From the NCBI GenBank assembly GCA_015680685.1, contig MNCI01034664.1, positions 527,757 to 591,756 on the forward strand: DNA of 64,000 nucleotides, in the 5' to 3' direction. This document shows positions 46,190 through 58,880 of this stretch, piece after piece. Position numbers and translations under genes: made by a program. Each line of letters opens with the position of its first letter. Position 1 is the stretch's first letter. Source of the DNA: Gnetum montanum. Taxonomy: Eukaryota > Streptophyta > Gnetopsida > Gnetales > Gnetaceae. Under the pieces are notes generated by a model. The model made no database searches. It was not told the DNA's origin and was given only the letters and a program-made list of their open reading frames with translations.

Positions 46190-48620
46190 AATAGTGTATT
46201 ATCTTTTAAACAAAATGATAATAATATTTTATCAATGCACACTTTATCAAAATAACTAAGATGACTTCTTCTCATAAGAATGATTTACCACCACCTGTCA
46301 ATGACTCCAACCAACAGCATGACAAATCCAAAAAGACAATTGATAAGAAAACTTAACAACTAAAAGTGGTCTATGCATATTCAAATCCCTACTATTCGAA
46401 TTTCACTTTTATACTCCATCAAGATAAACAACTACTTTGGAGGGATTTGGAGGGCAACAATTTATTATCTTCTAATCATTCTTTTTCCTTGATGCTTATG
46501 GCAAATCTCATGAAGCTAGAGCTTGAATCATCAGACCCAAATTATGAGGTAACAAACCATATCTTTAGAGATTATCAACCCACATATGTCTAGCTTAGAA
46601 AAGATCAACACATGAAGGCATCCTATGAAGCCTCCTAAGGAAAAAAGGTCCTGATATCATTATTTTTGTAGCCACAAAAGGAGGGCCTTGAATTTCTAAC
46701 AAGGTAATCTCAACATCAAGATATTCCTCCTTTCAGTGAGGAAGACATTCTTCACTAATGATTACAATAAACCTTGGTGGATAATCAAGGTGAGGGAAGA
46801 ACATGATCCATAATTAGGAGAACCTCAAGGCAAAGGTCTCTAAATCATTCATCAAAAGAAAAAGAAAAGGAATAATCAATGGATCATAGAAGAAGGACCA
46901 GTAGGCATTAGTCTCTTAGCCCTCCACCTTCACCATCCTCCTTGTCATCAAACTTCGATAGGAGAGGCCATGATTGAGACTGAAAGAGGAATGATCAAAA
47001 TCAAGATAAAGATGATTGAAAATCCCGGAAAAGAGAGCATAGTCAACTATAAGAGGAAGAGGAGCATCATCTAGAACAAAGGCATAGTAGGTCACATCAT
47101 AAGAGACATGACCATAAATATAATGACTATGATGAGCCACTGCTGGCTACAAGAAGCATGATTAATATTTTAGAGGCAATTTGAATTCCTACTAGGCATC
47201 AAAGGGATAGTAGAATTAAATGGCTTGGTATGAATAATATTCCTAAATTTGAAGGAGGATATACTACTAATTCACATCATCATTTACAGGCCTTCCATAA
47301 TGCCTACACCTTGTAGAACTTGAGAACAAGTGCTAGAAACTCAAACTATTCCATAGGACACTTACCAAGAAAGTTGAAAGTTGGTATTGGTCCTTGGAAC
47401 TAAAATCTATTCGTAGATGGAGTATGATGCTAGAGCTATTTAATGATAAGTATCAATTCTACTCCAGGGTATCAAACTTGAGGAAACAATTTCAAGGGTG
47501 GAAATAAGGTAATCATGAATTCCTTGATGTAGCCCTAGGCAGGTATTACCCTCCTTTGTACCATTGCCTATGGTCTCTCTCAAAGGAAATAGCTTTGTCA
47601 CATTATAAATGGGCTTTAAAACAAAACTAGAGAAAATCTTAGGGTTTATGTTCAAGGAAGACTTTCAAAAATGAGGATCCATCAAATCCAAAGGCCTCAT
47701 CGAACAAGTGGCTAGGGAAGAAGAAGAATTGAAAAAATAGGAAAGTGTAGAGGAGTATAATAGAGACTTCTCTATTCAAAAAAGGAAGGTGTGTTTTTGT
47801 GATTTTGAGAAGGAAGTACCACTAGATGAAGTGGTACAAAGGAAAATCTTGCTGATTCAGAAACATGTCACAAAAATATCGGCTAAGGTAGATAAAATAT
47901 GGGACTCCTTAGATGAGAAGTTCCAAACTACTCTAAAAATTTTGGAGAAGAAAATGAAATAGGGGAATCAAGAATGAGAAAAGAAACAAGCATGAACTAT
48001 GATCAACAAAAAGGTAAGGCTGCAACTATAGATGAGTTTGCATATTCCAAAATAGATGAAGATGGATGTGACATATATCAATATGAACATCCCAAGTGAT
48101 GTTGTCTTGTAGTATTACATTTACAAGAATCTAGGATATATGCTTTAAATAATTGACAAAAAGATAACCACCTAGAAGATTTCCTTATCCACAAGATAAT
48201 TATTAGCAACAATTCCACTCACCACAATATTATCTAAGTGGAGTACCACCTCAACCTCAGGAACATTATCAGTGATGGCAAAATCCACAGTCATGGGAAT
48301 GCCATCACCAAGGCAATAGTATCCTTACTATCAATCAGACCCATACAATTATTATGTCCAACAACTTGTATTTCTTAGTGGTTGTACAAGTCACAATTCC
48401 TTCTCCCATTTCTTTTATCCATTAGAATATCATAAAATGCCTACTCCATGAACTAAATCTCCTTCCACTTATCTTCTTTATTATCCACCACCTCACTCTA
48501 CACCTTCCAATACCACTCCTTTGCCACTTGCACCATCTATGCAAGGTGAAATTCCATTTCAATTTCAACAACACAATGCAATGAGTGGTGTAAACTTATT
48601 GTTAGATAATGATCCTAGTG
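46190..48620 (+). pseudogene. gag of element C (degraded)
   Basis: N-terminal part (46366-46593): VYAYSNPYYSNFTFILHQDK, LLWRDLEGNN, then MANLMKLELESSDPNYEVTN. A Ser/Arg-rich middle follows. The capsid-like block (47155-47480) has SMINILEAI, RIKWLGMNNIPKFEGGY and KKVESWYWSLELKS. Acidic DEDGCDIYQYEHPK lies near 48055-48100. The Pro/Gln/Tyr-rich tail spans 48180-48600. Stops and frameshifts are scattered. The order matches gag in M and D. Confidence 0.75.
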
Positions 48621-48699
48621 GTTTTGAGCATAAGCCTTAAAAAAGGTCTTTTTTCAAATCTAACAATCCACTAAAATCCTTGCAAACATCTATAACTAT

Positions 48700-49330
48700 C
48701 AATTCTTCTCCCAGTGCTTTTGAAATTACCAACTAGCTACCTTCAAACTAAAAATCCTAAAACATTCATACTATCATGTTGACTCATGTAGTTATAGACT
48801 ATTTCAAGATAGGAAATCTTCCTTAAAAAAGATTTGATCTTGGGAGTTTCTTAATTTACTTACAAATTGCAAGAAATGATCCATGCAAAGCTCTACTTGA
48901 CTCAGGTTTATGAGTAAAATTAATCTCTTAAGAAATGTACAAGACCTAGAACCTACCTTCACTTAAGAAATGTAATATTAAATTAGAGCTTACTGATCAA
49001 TCCATCACTATTTTCTTGGGATTGATGAAGGATGTTGTAACCATCGTTTGTGGATGGTCCTCTCTAGTAGGTTTCTTGGTAATCCACATGGATAACTATA
49101 AGAGGGGATTTCCTATTTTAACAAGAAGGTCTTAGCTCAATACAACTGATGCCTAGATTGGGATCAAAGACCTTTCCTTCGAAATTTCCAAGAAAAATGA
49201 CTTGCATTGCATATAGTGACATGAGGTGCCATTGTGTGCAGAAGATATGGGCAATGAAAAGCACATTTATGACAACATGCAATAAGTGTGTCAAAACATC
49301 CAATGTTCAAAGGTGCTTATATGAAATAGG
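48700..49330 (+). pseudogene. Protease of element C (degraded)
   Basis: LGSFLIYLQIARNDPCKALL followed by DSGL (about 48840-48910) gives the retropepsin active-site triplet D-S-G. QSITIFLGLMKDVVTIVCGW and a degraded GR-WL-like stretch (IGIKDLSFEISKKN, about 49155-49197) follow. A premature stop comes just after DSGL. Confidence 0.7.
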
Positions 49331-49415
49331 CACAAAACAAGAAGGAACCTAGTGGTTAACAATAGATGCTGACTCTAATTCAAAAATATGTGATAAAGTC
49401 AATTTTTCTTAACTA

Positions 49416-50266
49416 ATGATATCATATCTATGGTGTTGTATATTTGATATCATAGCATAAGCTATGTCATCATAGATCTGATATCGCATGATGTGTGCAA
49501 CCCATAAATATAGCAATTAGGCACATGGTCCACAATAATATTCATTCCACTAGTAGCAAAACTCTTACAATTTCATTCCATAGTTAGTGGTAGAGTATAT
49601 ACCCACTGTGTAGTGTTGAGTGATTGTACGATGTCTTTATTTGAGTGAATTATACTTGGACATAGTTCATGACCAGCAACAAAGATTGAGATTGTTTATC
49701 ATCATTACAACATCCACTTAGTTTTCTTATGTTTACTTAGAATACTTTTTCCTATTTTCCTAGTTAATCATTTACTTTACAAGCATTTTTATTTCACACG
49801 TTGAAAGTAAGCAGTATGGATACAACTAATTTTGAGTGCTAAGTGTAGTTATTTGGTAACCTAGCAATGGTGTTGCTTGATTAACTTAGTAGTAATAACA
49901 CTTGGTAATCCTAGTGATGACTACATGAGTCCAAGGTGTGTATGGTAGACTAGGACCGAATATCCATCACATTAGGCTAAGTTATATTTACTTTCTTGTA
50001 ATTACTTAGACTTAGAATTAGAAACTATTTTCATTTCATCATGTTTGCTAGGATCAAGAAGGACTAAACAACATCAGATATCATATACCTTATGCTGAGC
50101 TAAACCATACACATAGACTTCACTAGCTCCATGTGGGAAGACAACGGTCTCAAACTTAAATCAATTGCTAGCATATTAACATTGCCTTGTCCACAGATTA
50201 TGATCTGGTCATGTGTGAACACCTGTGACTTGTATGGTTGGGTGTTGGATTGCTACCCACTCATCA
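49416..50266 (+). repeat. LTR E
   Basis: It begins near TGATATCATATC and ends CCACTCATCA. A TATA-like CCATAAATATAG (about 49501) follows GATATCATAG-type palindromic modules (49452-49495). Its U5 contains GGGAAGACAACGGTCTCAAA, whose reverse complement is in solo LTR S. It is a subfamily distinct from C. Confidence 0.7.
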
Positions 50267-51160
50267 TTGATGTTTTTGTCAAGGACAAGTCAATGTATGT
50301 TGAGTAATTGATCTCATAAAGTTCGTTGTATTAGGAACCCAAAGTAAAATTCATAATCTTCTAATAACTCTAAGTAAGAACACTTAACCAATCATCTTAA
50401 ACCACAACATGGCTTCAAAAAAAGATACATCATTACATGCCAAAGAAACAAAAGGGACAATGATAGAATTAGTGACGAAGAAGACTAGAGTATGCTAATG
50501 CAAGTGAGGATTTCATATACTCATCAAAATCCTTATTATCCTAATTTTACTTTCACCTTCACCAAGATGGGAAACTAAGGTGGAGAGATCTATAAGATAA
50601 CATTATTCTACCTCCAAAGTGATCAACACCCATCAGGCTTCAGACAACTCTAAGGGGCATGAATCTAAGTAGAATACTTGATGGGTATCATGTGACCAAA
50701 CACATGACACAACCCTATCAATCCATTGAGGAGCAAGTAAAGAGAGATGATACCATGGAAATTAAACATGATCAAAATAAAGGAAAGAAAGTCAACTCTC
50801 CTCTTCTCTTAGAAGCACTTGATGGTGATGCATTCATCATTGAGTAACTTCACAAAAATCATGAAGTTCATTTGTAGATACCTATCATATGATTGGAGGA
50901 ACCTATCAACGTTCAACTGCATTCCATCCTTGTAGAGACACTTAAGAGGAAGGAAACTAACTCAAAGTATAAGTAAAACCCAAGGCCAAGAGTTTCTACT
51001 GGATCCTACAAAGAAGAATATCAAGGTCATGAAAGGAGAATAGGCTAGCACTGTTCTCCTACTACCTCATCCGTATTATGATTGAAAACCTTAGTTGCTA
51101 AAAAACTAAAGATCCTTAGTGTAGTAGTTTCTCAACCCAAAAATCCCTAGGGCCTCCACA
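50267..51160 (+). pseudogene. Primer-site remnant and gag start of element E
   Basis: TTGATGTTTTTGTCAAGGAC after the LTR is a decayed primer site. From 50409 a frame begins MASKKDTSLHAKETKGT. The segment at 50515-50560 (PYYPNFTFTFTKMGN-like) matches the gag N-terminus of C. A 62-codon open stretch is at 50659-50847. The element ends near an A-run at 51160-51176. Confidence 0.6.
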
Positions 51161-51779
51161 AAAAAAAAAAAAAAAGATTTAGGATGCCCTAGCTAGTCCA
51201 TCAGATCAACCAGGGACTTATGGAATGCATGGAATGCAAAGCAGGGTGAATGAAATGTAAAACTAATAATAGATCTAAATGATGAATAGATAACAAACAA
51301 ATGTATTTGGTACATAAAACCCAAAAATTAAAACTTTATTAAGAAAAAATAAAGAATAAGCTGGAGAAATATGTACAAGTGGTACCTGAATGAGTAGCCA
51401 AGGGGGGTTCACTAGCATAAGAGTTCAAAGCATGTTGAAGTCGATGCAATCTGCTCCATGATCCAGGTGCTAAGCCACTCTTGATGCTTTTGAACCTTCC
51501 TTAGCTACAACCTTAGATTTGCAATGTTGGCTATGGTGAGGATTGAGAAGTGTAAAAAATCTAAGCTTCTCAAATGCTCTACATTGAAGTTTGGAATCCC
51601 AGGAGTGTAGTGTGGAGCTTGAAGATTCACAAATCCCAAAGATGGTTACAAGGCAACATGATTGCAGGGTGTCTACACTGGGTTCAAAAGAATACAAGTG
51701 TGGAAACTTGTAAAAAATCTCGAGTGCTTGAAAATGCTAAAGTGTAGAATTGTGAATAATTTTGTGTGCAAATGTGCAC
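51161..51779 (-). other. Sequence beside the reverse F-type LTR
   Basis: No domain recognised. AGAGTGGCTTAGC and CTACACTCCTGGG on the minus strand resemble the style of the F-type LTR, so it may be internal sequence of that element. Open frames here are short. Confidence 0.35.
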
Positions 51780-53250
51780 TATAGCAATTGAAAATTTCAA
51801 TGGCTGGAACACTGAGAGGTTCATGGACACAAAACCTAACCTTGCATCCATGCAAGGGCTTGTTGGAGGTAGAGACGGGGTGTCCTAAATGGTCTTGTTG
51901 ATTGAATAGGGACTTACCAAATGTAATCAGGGAAGCAACATAGTTAGCTATGATGCTAATGCAAAATGATGCTAAGTGTTCGCATGATGTCAACAATGTC
52001 AATGGGGTTGAGCGTAGTTAGGGTTTTTTGGCGAAAATGAAGGTGCAAAAATGTAGGGGCTACTACCCAAGTGTAGTTTAGGCATGAATATGCAAGTAAA
52101 CAATATAAGATGCAAATGCAAAGCTAAAAATGAAAAGAGAGAGAGAGAGAGAGAGAGAGAAATAGAACACCATCCCAAATGGGGTTGAGTGTACTTAAGA
52201 CCAAGAGGGGTTAGAAGGTATGCAGTGTATAATAGGCATAGTGGATAGTGTAGTCATAGTCTCAGGGGTGTCTAGTTGTGAAGACTAATGTTCTATCATG
52301 GTGTCTATGCCTTCCAGGTTGGCCGCTATAGTGTACTATGGGCCGTAGTATTCTAATAGGCTATGGTGATCTACAACTTCGCCAATATGCCTCTGGTTCT
52401 CTCCTAAGTGCTCCTTAAGTTTTCCAAGTCTTTGGTTTGCTAATTTTTGGATTATCAAATTTTCCAACCCCAAAAATGTCAAGGGTGAAGGTATTTATAA
52501 GGCTAGGTTTAGTGTGAAATGTGGAGGAACTACCATGTTGGACTATGCTATCATCCAACTATGCTTTCCATTGAGGCTAGTAATGTTATGCTCTACTGTG
52601 CTTTGCCAGACTTTGCGAGACTATGAGACTATGAGCACGTTGCCAACTACATGTATATGCACCGAGAGGACTGCAATGTACTTAAAAAAATGCAACTTTG
52701 GAGACTAATCTCTAGGACTACGCTCTCCACTATCTTGTGTGGGTTTGAGTGTAGTTACAATTTTGGGGACAAAAGGGATACAAAAAAGATGCATTTTACT
52801 AACTATGCTTGCTAGAGGTGAGTTGGAGTTGAGCTAAATGCTGGTGCTACATTGTGGAGGCCTTTAGAGGCTGTTCTGGCTGACTATGCTTAACTATGCT
52901 CTAGACTGGGGGAGAGCTTACTCCCATAGAAATTTTTTTGCAAAAAATGGCTATGCCCTGACCACGCTCTCCATAGAAGGCTGACTATGCTCTAGGGTAG
53001 TGGAGAGCATAGTTTTAGCACTTAGAGAAATTTGTAGCTTCTAGTTTCATGATGACACTTAGGATTTATTGCAAAACTAGCTTTTGTCTTGACTACACTC
53101 TCTATTGGGTTGACTATGCTTGAGGGTAGTGGAGAGCATAGTCCTAGCATTTAAAAAAATTTGTAGAAAGTGGCATCATGATGATACTTAGACAAATTTA
53201 TAGGCAAAACATTGTAGTCCAAATTTGGTGGTGTTTCATTGGTCCATCTT
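51780..53250 (-). repeat. F-type LTR, reverse orientation
   Basis: Approximate reverse complement of 54529-56227. Shared marks include AAACACCACCAAATTTGGAC (U3 start), the TATA region (plus-strand GGTATTTATAAGGCTAGG, 52489-52506), ACCTTCTAAYCCCTCT and CCCATTTGGG. U3 holds copies of TAGTGGAGAGCATAGT. A (GA)n run lies at 52134-52161. The left end near 51780 is approximate. Confidence 0.75.
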
Positions 53251-54180
53251 TGTTGACACATGGAGGAATGGCCTAAGAGATGTTGACAAAGAATGAGAAA
53301 ACACCATAGCAAACATAGCATCAACATCACTCTTTAGTACTTGATCGAATGTCATTGCACTATGCTCAAGAGTGTTATGGGTAGTGGTATGTTGGGAGTA
53401 AAAGGTGTAGGTAATGTGCTGGGGATAGAGAGGGAGATGTGATGCAAATAGGATGTTATGATGCAAGATGTGGGATCAATATGACTAATGGTGACTAGCA
53501 CCAAAGTGGCTTGGTCTTGAAAATGTTGACCTCTCGTCAAAGTGCTCATGAGAGAGTTAGTGTGGATTCAAGGCTAAACCAGTTGTGAAATTGTAGCATT
53601 GCTAGTTTGCTTGGGGACTTACTTTCCCCCTTTACTCTTTTTTTTTTTTTTTTTGCTTTTCGCTTTTTTGTTGTGGGGTGAACCTTCTTTAGGCTCTGCA
53701 CTTTGCTAAATGTTAACTACAAGGTGCTTTCCATCAAGTGGACTACATGCCACAAGATGGGTTTTGCTTTGGTGTTTGCAAAATCATATCACATTTGTAG
53801 GATAGGTGTTTCCTCCCTAGGATGACTTGTGTTACATTCACTTGGGCTTTGACTAGCTAATAAAGGCTCCTCATGAGATGACTTGTGTTATGTCCATCTT
53901 AGGTTCTATGGTTTGATTTGTAGAGGGTGTCATGTAGTCACAACACATGAGCATCATAGGGGTTTTCAATCTTAACTATGCGAGGAAATGTAAAAGTATT
54001 GGAATGCAGGAGTGGATGTGGGTAGGCTATAACAAGATAGGAAGATGTGCTAGTCCAATTGTGCACATCTGAGCACTGTGGTGTCCTACTACTACAATGA
54101 GATGCACCTTTTCATGACTGCTTGGGGCTTCATCTTGTAAACACAACTTAGAGAAGATAAAAAAACCACATAAGACAAAC
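53251..54180. other. Spacer between the two inverted LTRs
   Basis: No gene recognised. A T-run lies at 53637-53655, and AGGATGACTTGTGTTA / AGATGACTTGTGTTA recurs at 53819 and 53876. Confidence 0.45.
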
Positions 54181-54420
54181 GAAATGCCAAAAAATTATAG
54201 GGGTGAAGATGCTACAGGTGCTCCCAAGGCTGCACTCGTGGTGAATGCACAAAAAGCCAGTAAAATGTAGTGGGGCCAAGATGGTGCAAGTGCTCCAAAG
54301 GCCATGCTAATGGCAAGAGCTCAAAAAATTAGTAAAATGGTAGGGGGCCAAGATGCTGTGAGTGCTCCAAAGGCTGCACCAGTNTGCTCCAAAGGCTGTG
54401 CTAGTTGTAGGTGCTCCATT
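54181..54420 (+). repeat. Tandem repeat, about 80-bp unit, with an N
   Basis: Three or four units contain GGGGCCAAGATG, GTGCTCCAAAGGC and AAAAAATTAGTAAAATG-like blocks. The base at 54384 is N, inside the repeat, so copy number may be misassembled. Confidence 0.75.
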
Positions 54421-54453
54421 CTAGGACTATAGTATTCCTATCCATGTGATGTA

Positions 54454-54500
54454 GAAAAGAGTGGAGGGGGAAGGGGGTGAGTAGGGGAAGGGGGGTTAGA
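54454..54500 (+). other. Purine-rich tract
   Basis: A long G/A run (GGAGGGGGAAGGGGG, AGGGGAAGGGGGG) ends about 30 bp before the plus-oriented F LTR. It could be a polypurine tract or a simple repeat. Confidence 0.45.
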
Positions 54501-54528
54501 GTTATACTCGCTCACTTACTTGCAGACT

Positions 54529-56227
54529 TGTGTGAAACACCACCAAATTTGGACTATGACATCTTGACTGCAAATTTGTCTAAGTGTCAGCACAAGGCCA
54601 TTTTCTACAAATTTTTGTAAGTGCTGCTACTATGCTCTTCACTGCCTTAGAGTGTAGTTAGCCTAGTGGAAAGTGTAGTTAGCTCAAAACTAGTTTTTGC
54701 AGATTTTCTCTATGTTGAGACTACACTCTCCATTGCCCTAGAGCGTAGTTAAGTGTAGTCAACATAAGGGCTAGTTTTGCAAATTTTTTTAAGTGTCGAG
54801 CCAATCACTGCAGAATTTTCTAAGTGCTGAGACTACACTCTCTACTACCCCAGAGCGTTGTCAAGCATAGTCAGCACAAAGGAATAATTCTTGCAGATTT
54901 TTCTAAGTGTCGAGACTACACTCTCCACTACCCTAGAGCGTAGTTAAGCGTAGTCAACTAGAAGCTAGTTTCTACAAGTTTCGACAAGTGTTGAGACTAC
55001 ACTCAACCCTAGTCAGGAGTGTAGTCAGCCTCTCATGGAGAGAAAAGTTAGCACATAGTTATATTTTGCAAAATTTTCTAAGTGTGGGACTACGCACTCC
55101 CTTAGTGTATAGTGTAGTTAAGCGTAGTTAGCTAGAACAGCCTACAAAGACCTTCACAATGTAGCATTGGCATTCAACTCAGCTCCAACTCACCTCTAGC
55201 AAGTGTAGTTAGTTAAATGCATCTTTTTGATATCCCCTTTTGTCCCCAAAATTGTAACTATGCTTGACCCTACACAAGATAGGGGAGAGTGTAGTCCTGA
55301 AGGGTAGTCTCCAAAGTTGCATTTTTTTCAGGTACATTATGATCTTTTCAACACATATACATGTAGTTGGTAGCATAGTCACCATCTCACAGTCTCATGG
55401 AGTCCTGCAAAGCACAACAATGCTAACCTCAGTGAAAAGCATAGTTGGGTGATAGCATAGTCCTAACTGTCCCCTTTACCATGTGGCAGTACCTTTGCAT
55501 TGCACCCTAAACCTAGCCCTATAAATACTCTTACCCTCGACATTTTTAGGTTTGGAAAATTTTGGGTAGGTTGGCAAATTTGAGCATTGAGCAAAGGCAC
55601 ACCAGCAAACTGGAGAGATGTAGAGTTGCATTCCATTGCAAAACACTATAGCCTACTACACATTGTAGCAACCAACCTGGCAAACGCAGAGACCTCGACG
55701 AGTGCCAATCTTCATAGCCAGACACCTTTGAGACTATGACTACACTCTCCACTATGCAAAATGGTGCTAAGTGTGTACCTTCTAATCCCTCTTAATGTTA
55801 ACTATGCTCAATCCCATTTGGGGCAATATTCCATTTCTCTCTCTTGCATTTTTTGTAATTTCTTGGCATTTTCACTATTTTTAATGCGTAGTCACGTTAT
55901 AGATACACTCGAGTGGTAGTCTTTGCATGTTAACACCCTCATTTTTGTCAAAACCCTTAACTACAATTTTTCCCCTTGGGCAATCATGATTACCCTCAAC
56001 ACCATTAACACCATGAACACTGCTTACACACTTAGCACCATTTTGCATCAGCATTGCGGCTAATCATGCTACATCCTGGTTACACTCGGTAAAGTCCCTG
56101 TTTGATTGACAAGATTGTTTAGGGCACATCGTCTCTGCCTCAAGCAAGCCCTCACATAGACTTAGGGTTAGGTTATGTGCTTGTGAACCCATTGGTGTTC
56201 CAACCATTGACCTTTTCAGTCGTTACA
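54529..56227 (+). repeat. Element F 5' LTR (about 1.7 kb)
   Basis: It begins TGTGTGAAACACCACC and ends CAGTCGTTACA. U3 (54620-55140) carries about six 60-80-bp modules with ACTACACTCTCCACTACCCT, AGAGCGTAGTTAAGCGTAGT and TTCTAAGTG. A TATA box (CCCTATAAATACTC, 55518-55531) follows. R/U5 runs to the primer site. Confidence 0.75.
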
Positions 56228-56233
56228 ATTTTT

Positions 56234-56257
56234 TGGCGTTAGAAGGAGGGTCGAACC
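56234..56257 (+). promoter_or_regulatory. Primer-binding site of element F
   Basis: TGGCGTTAGAAGGAGGGTCG followed by AACC begins with TGG, the complement of tRNA CCA, and ends with the complement of a T-loop GGTTCGA. It is a tRNA-type primer site; the tRNA species is not assigned. Confidence 0.7.
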
Positions 56258-56439
56258 ATTTTCTTCTTTGGACTTTGTTAGTGATTGTCTCACATACTCT
56301 TTGCATCATTGTTGCTGGCTTTGGGCTAACATAGATCCAACACCCCTATGAACCTACTGCATGTGTGGCAGTAGCTAGATCTTAGACCAACACAGGTGTT
56401 ATCTACTAACTGGTTACTGTAGACTGGACCCCGTTATTA

Positions 56440-56670
56440 GTTAGCTCTTAGTGTAGTTGGCTCTCAGCGTAGAGAGTGTAGTTAGCTCTCAGTGTAGAAA
56501 GTATAATCTCTAGAGTTAGTTTTTTTTTTTGCAATCACCAAAGTTAGCCATTTTTTTGCAGTCTCCAGAGTTAGCCATTTTTTTGCAACTACCAAAGTTA
56601 GCCATTTTTTGTAGTTAGCAAAGTTAGCCATTTCTTTTGCAATTAGCAACCTTTGCAATTTCCTCTTGCG
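56440..56670. repeat. Two minisatellites
   Basis: GTTAGCTCTCAGTGTAG-like units occur at 56441-56505, then about six copies of a 27-30-bp unit AAAGTTAGCCATTTTTTTGC with variants (56515-56670). Confidence 0.75.
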
Positions 56671-56699
56671 ATTTAATTCATATACATGAGTTTTGAACA

Positions 56700-58880
56700 A
56701 CCTTTGACATTAGTCCCGGGCACACTTGTTGTATTGCCCACCCAAAGACATCAAGATTGACCACCTTACCAGTCATGCTATGGTAGAACCAAGGCAATCT
56801 ATTAGGATGCATGGCCAAGACCCCAAGTATACCATGCTAAATGATGAACAATATAACTTCCGATGCACCAAGATCCAAGCAGGCCTATTTGTAGACTGTT
56901 TGGACATGGAATCCAAGTGAGGCTATGAGCTTATCCATCGAAATAGATGGAAGTATATCCCCTTCCCAATCTACTTCATCTTGCTCATGGAATCCTACCA
57001 TTGGATACTTACCCAACTCATTTGAACAAGTGAGTGAAAAGTAGGGATAGACTATGAGGAGCCCCTATAGGGGGAGGAAGATGAGTTTGAAGCCCATTTT
57101 GAGTACAAAGAATCCTTTCACACCATTTTCCTATGGACAACCCCTGGTCTAGCCCTCTTGTAATCATGTTTACCTATCTTTCTTGAGATAGTCATAGCCT
57201 CAGCGTCATCTTCTAGGTCAACGCCTATGGTAGTGACACACCAAACGTAGCATATGTGTCAAGATGCAGTACCTCCCATTAACTTGCCCTTTGTGGCACT
57301 ATCCCAACCTACCTATTCATCTCTGCTGGTGGCAATCATGCTTACTCAACCTTACATTCACATAGTGCATATCTCCCAATCCTAAATGACTTAGGCACCT
57401 TACATCCTATCTATGTCGTCGGCACCCTAGGTAGTGGCCCAACCCACAGATTTGTCGCTTGCCCTGATCACTATGCCCATGACACAACCAATGCAGTAAG
57501 CATCTCATGTGGTCTTGCAACCTACAACTAGGTTGTGGACCACACAACTAGCATAGTAGGTAGCACAACCAACGTAGTCTTCTGGAACATCCCAAAGCTT
57601 GGATTAGGCATTCCAATTGATCCAAACCTTGATAGAAGAGGTTAAGTAGCTCAAAGTCACCTCTCTAAAATAGTTCAAGTAGTGTACTTCTATCAGGATG
57701 ACCCCATAAGTCCTACTATCCACCATTGACTTTGCCAACTAGAATCCTACTGCCCCAATTCACCAAGTACCATGGTGAAGGGGATCCCAATGCACACCTG
57801 GTGATGTTTAGGTTTGAGTGCCTACTCCTACAAGCATGGCCAGGTGCCATCATATGAATTTTTTCCATGTCACTCACTAGGAAGGCAATAAACTAGTACC
57901 ACGCATTACCTAGGAGCTCTATCTCCTCTTTAGAGGATCTTCTAAGCCAGTTTGTGATGTGCTTCAAGTACAACTTGGAGCTTGAAACTACCCTGGACCA
58001 ACTGATGCAGATCAAGTAGAGCTACTTAGAGCTTGTGCAAAAATTTATCCAATGCTGGAGCACCTCATGGAGTGAAATTTGAGAGCCAATAGTTAAGATA
58101 CATCTCTTGGCCATCTTCAAGGATGTAGTCAATGACTTCATCAAGTTAAAACTATATTGCTTGGCCTTGTAATCCTTAAGCCAAGCCTTTGCCCAAACCA
58201 AGAGCATATAGGACATAGCAGAAGCCAGTAAGGACTTGGCCTATGTGGCTTATAAAAAACCTACATGCCAAAAAGCACAAGGATAAGGAAAAGCAAACTA
58301 CAGTCATGGCAACTATGTCCAAAGAGGCCAAAATAATTAACCCAAGGCCAATGGCTAGGAAACCCAGGGCCCCAACCAACAACAAAATAACTAGCCCTAG
58401 CATTGCAATAGCTAACTAGCCCTCATCACTGGTGGCCATAGTGCAACCTGCTTCAAGGCCTAACTTAGAGCACAAGGATTGCTCCAAGTACACTCCACTG
58501 CCATTAAAACCTTAAATACTATTGGATCAACTGCTAAAGGTTGGACATATCCAGTACAAGAAAATGTCTGAAGATGCTTGCAAAAGGCATAATAGATATT
58601 GTGAGCTCCTAAGGAATCTTGTGTTGACAACCCCAAATGAGCCCTTGGTATTGAAACACTTTACGATGGATCGGTTTTTCCACTGCCACTAGTTGCCTTG
58701 TCATAACACTAATTTTTATATAGCCCTGCAAGATGACCTCTAAAAATGATTGATAAAGGCAAGCTAGTCCTCGACGGTACAAATCTAGTTAGGCCTTAGA
58801 ACCAATCTATGAGGGTGTACAAGGACCTTTTGAATGTAGATGATGTAGGTTATGTCATCAACACCATTAGTGTTGATGAT
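56700..58880 (+). pseudogene. gag of element F (degraded)
   Basis: An open stretch at 56726-56920 contains HGQDPKYTMLNDEQYNFRCT. Around 57875-58170 the capsid-like helices read HALPRSSISSLEDLLSQFVM, CFKYNLELETTLDQLMQIK, SYLELVQKFIQCWSTSWSEI and IHLLAIFKDVVNDFIKLKLY, matching the Ty3 gag profile. A decayed Cys/His knuckle-like segment (LPCHNTNFYIALQDDL) is near 58690-58740. Numerous stops are present. Confidence 0.7.

Larger units (their letters stand above)
45271..49415 (+). mobile_element. Element C: Athila-like 5' part
   Basis: LTR, primer site, gag and protease are present in order. The element stops before RT, where a different LTR (E) begins, so pol and the 3' LTR are lost. Confidence 0.7.

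Noticed and set aside
45271-50266. C and E as the two LTRs of one element
   Set aside because: They share only general R/U5 similarity, differ in U3 and belong to different subfamilies.
56482-56700. Minus-strand frame with KKWLTL repeats
   Set aside because: The repeats follow directly from the 27-30-bp minisatellite; a multiple-of-three unit keeps it open by chance.
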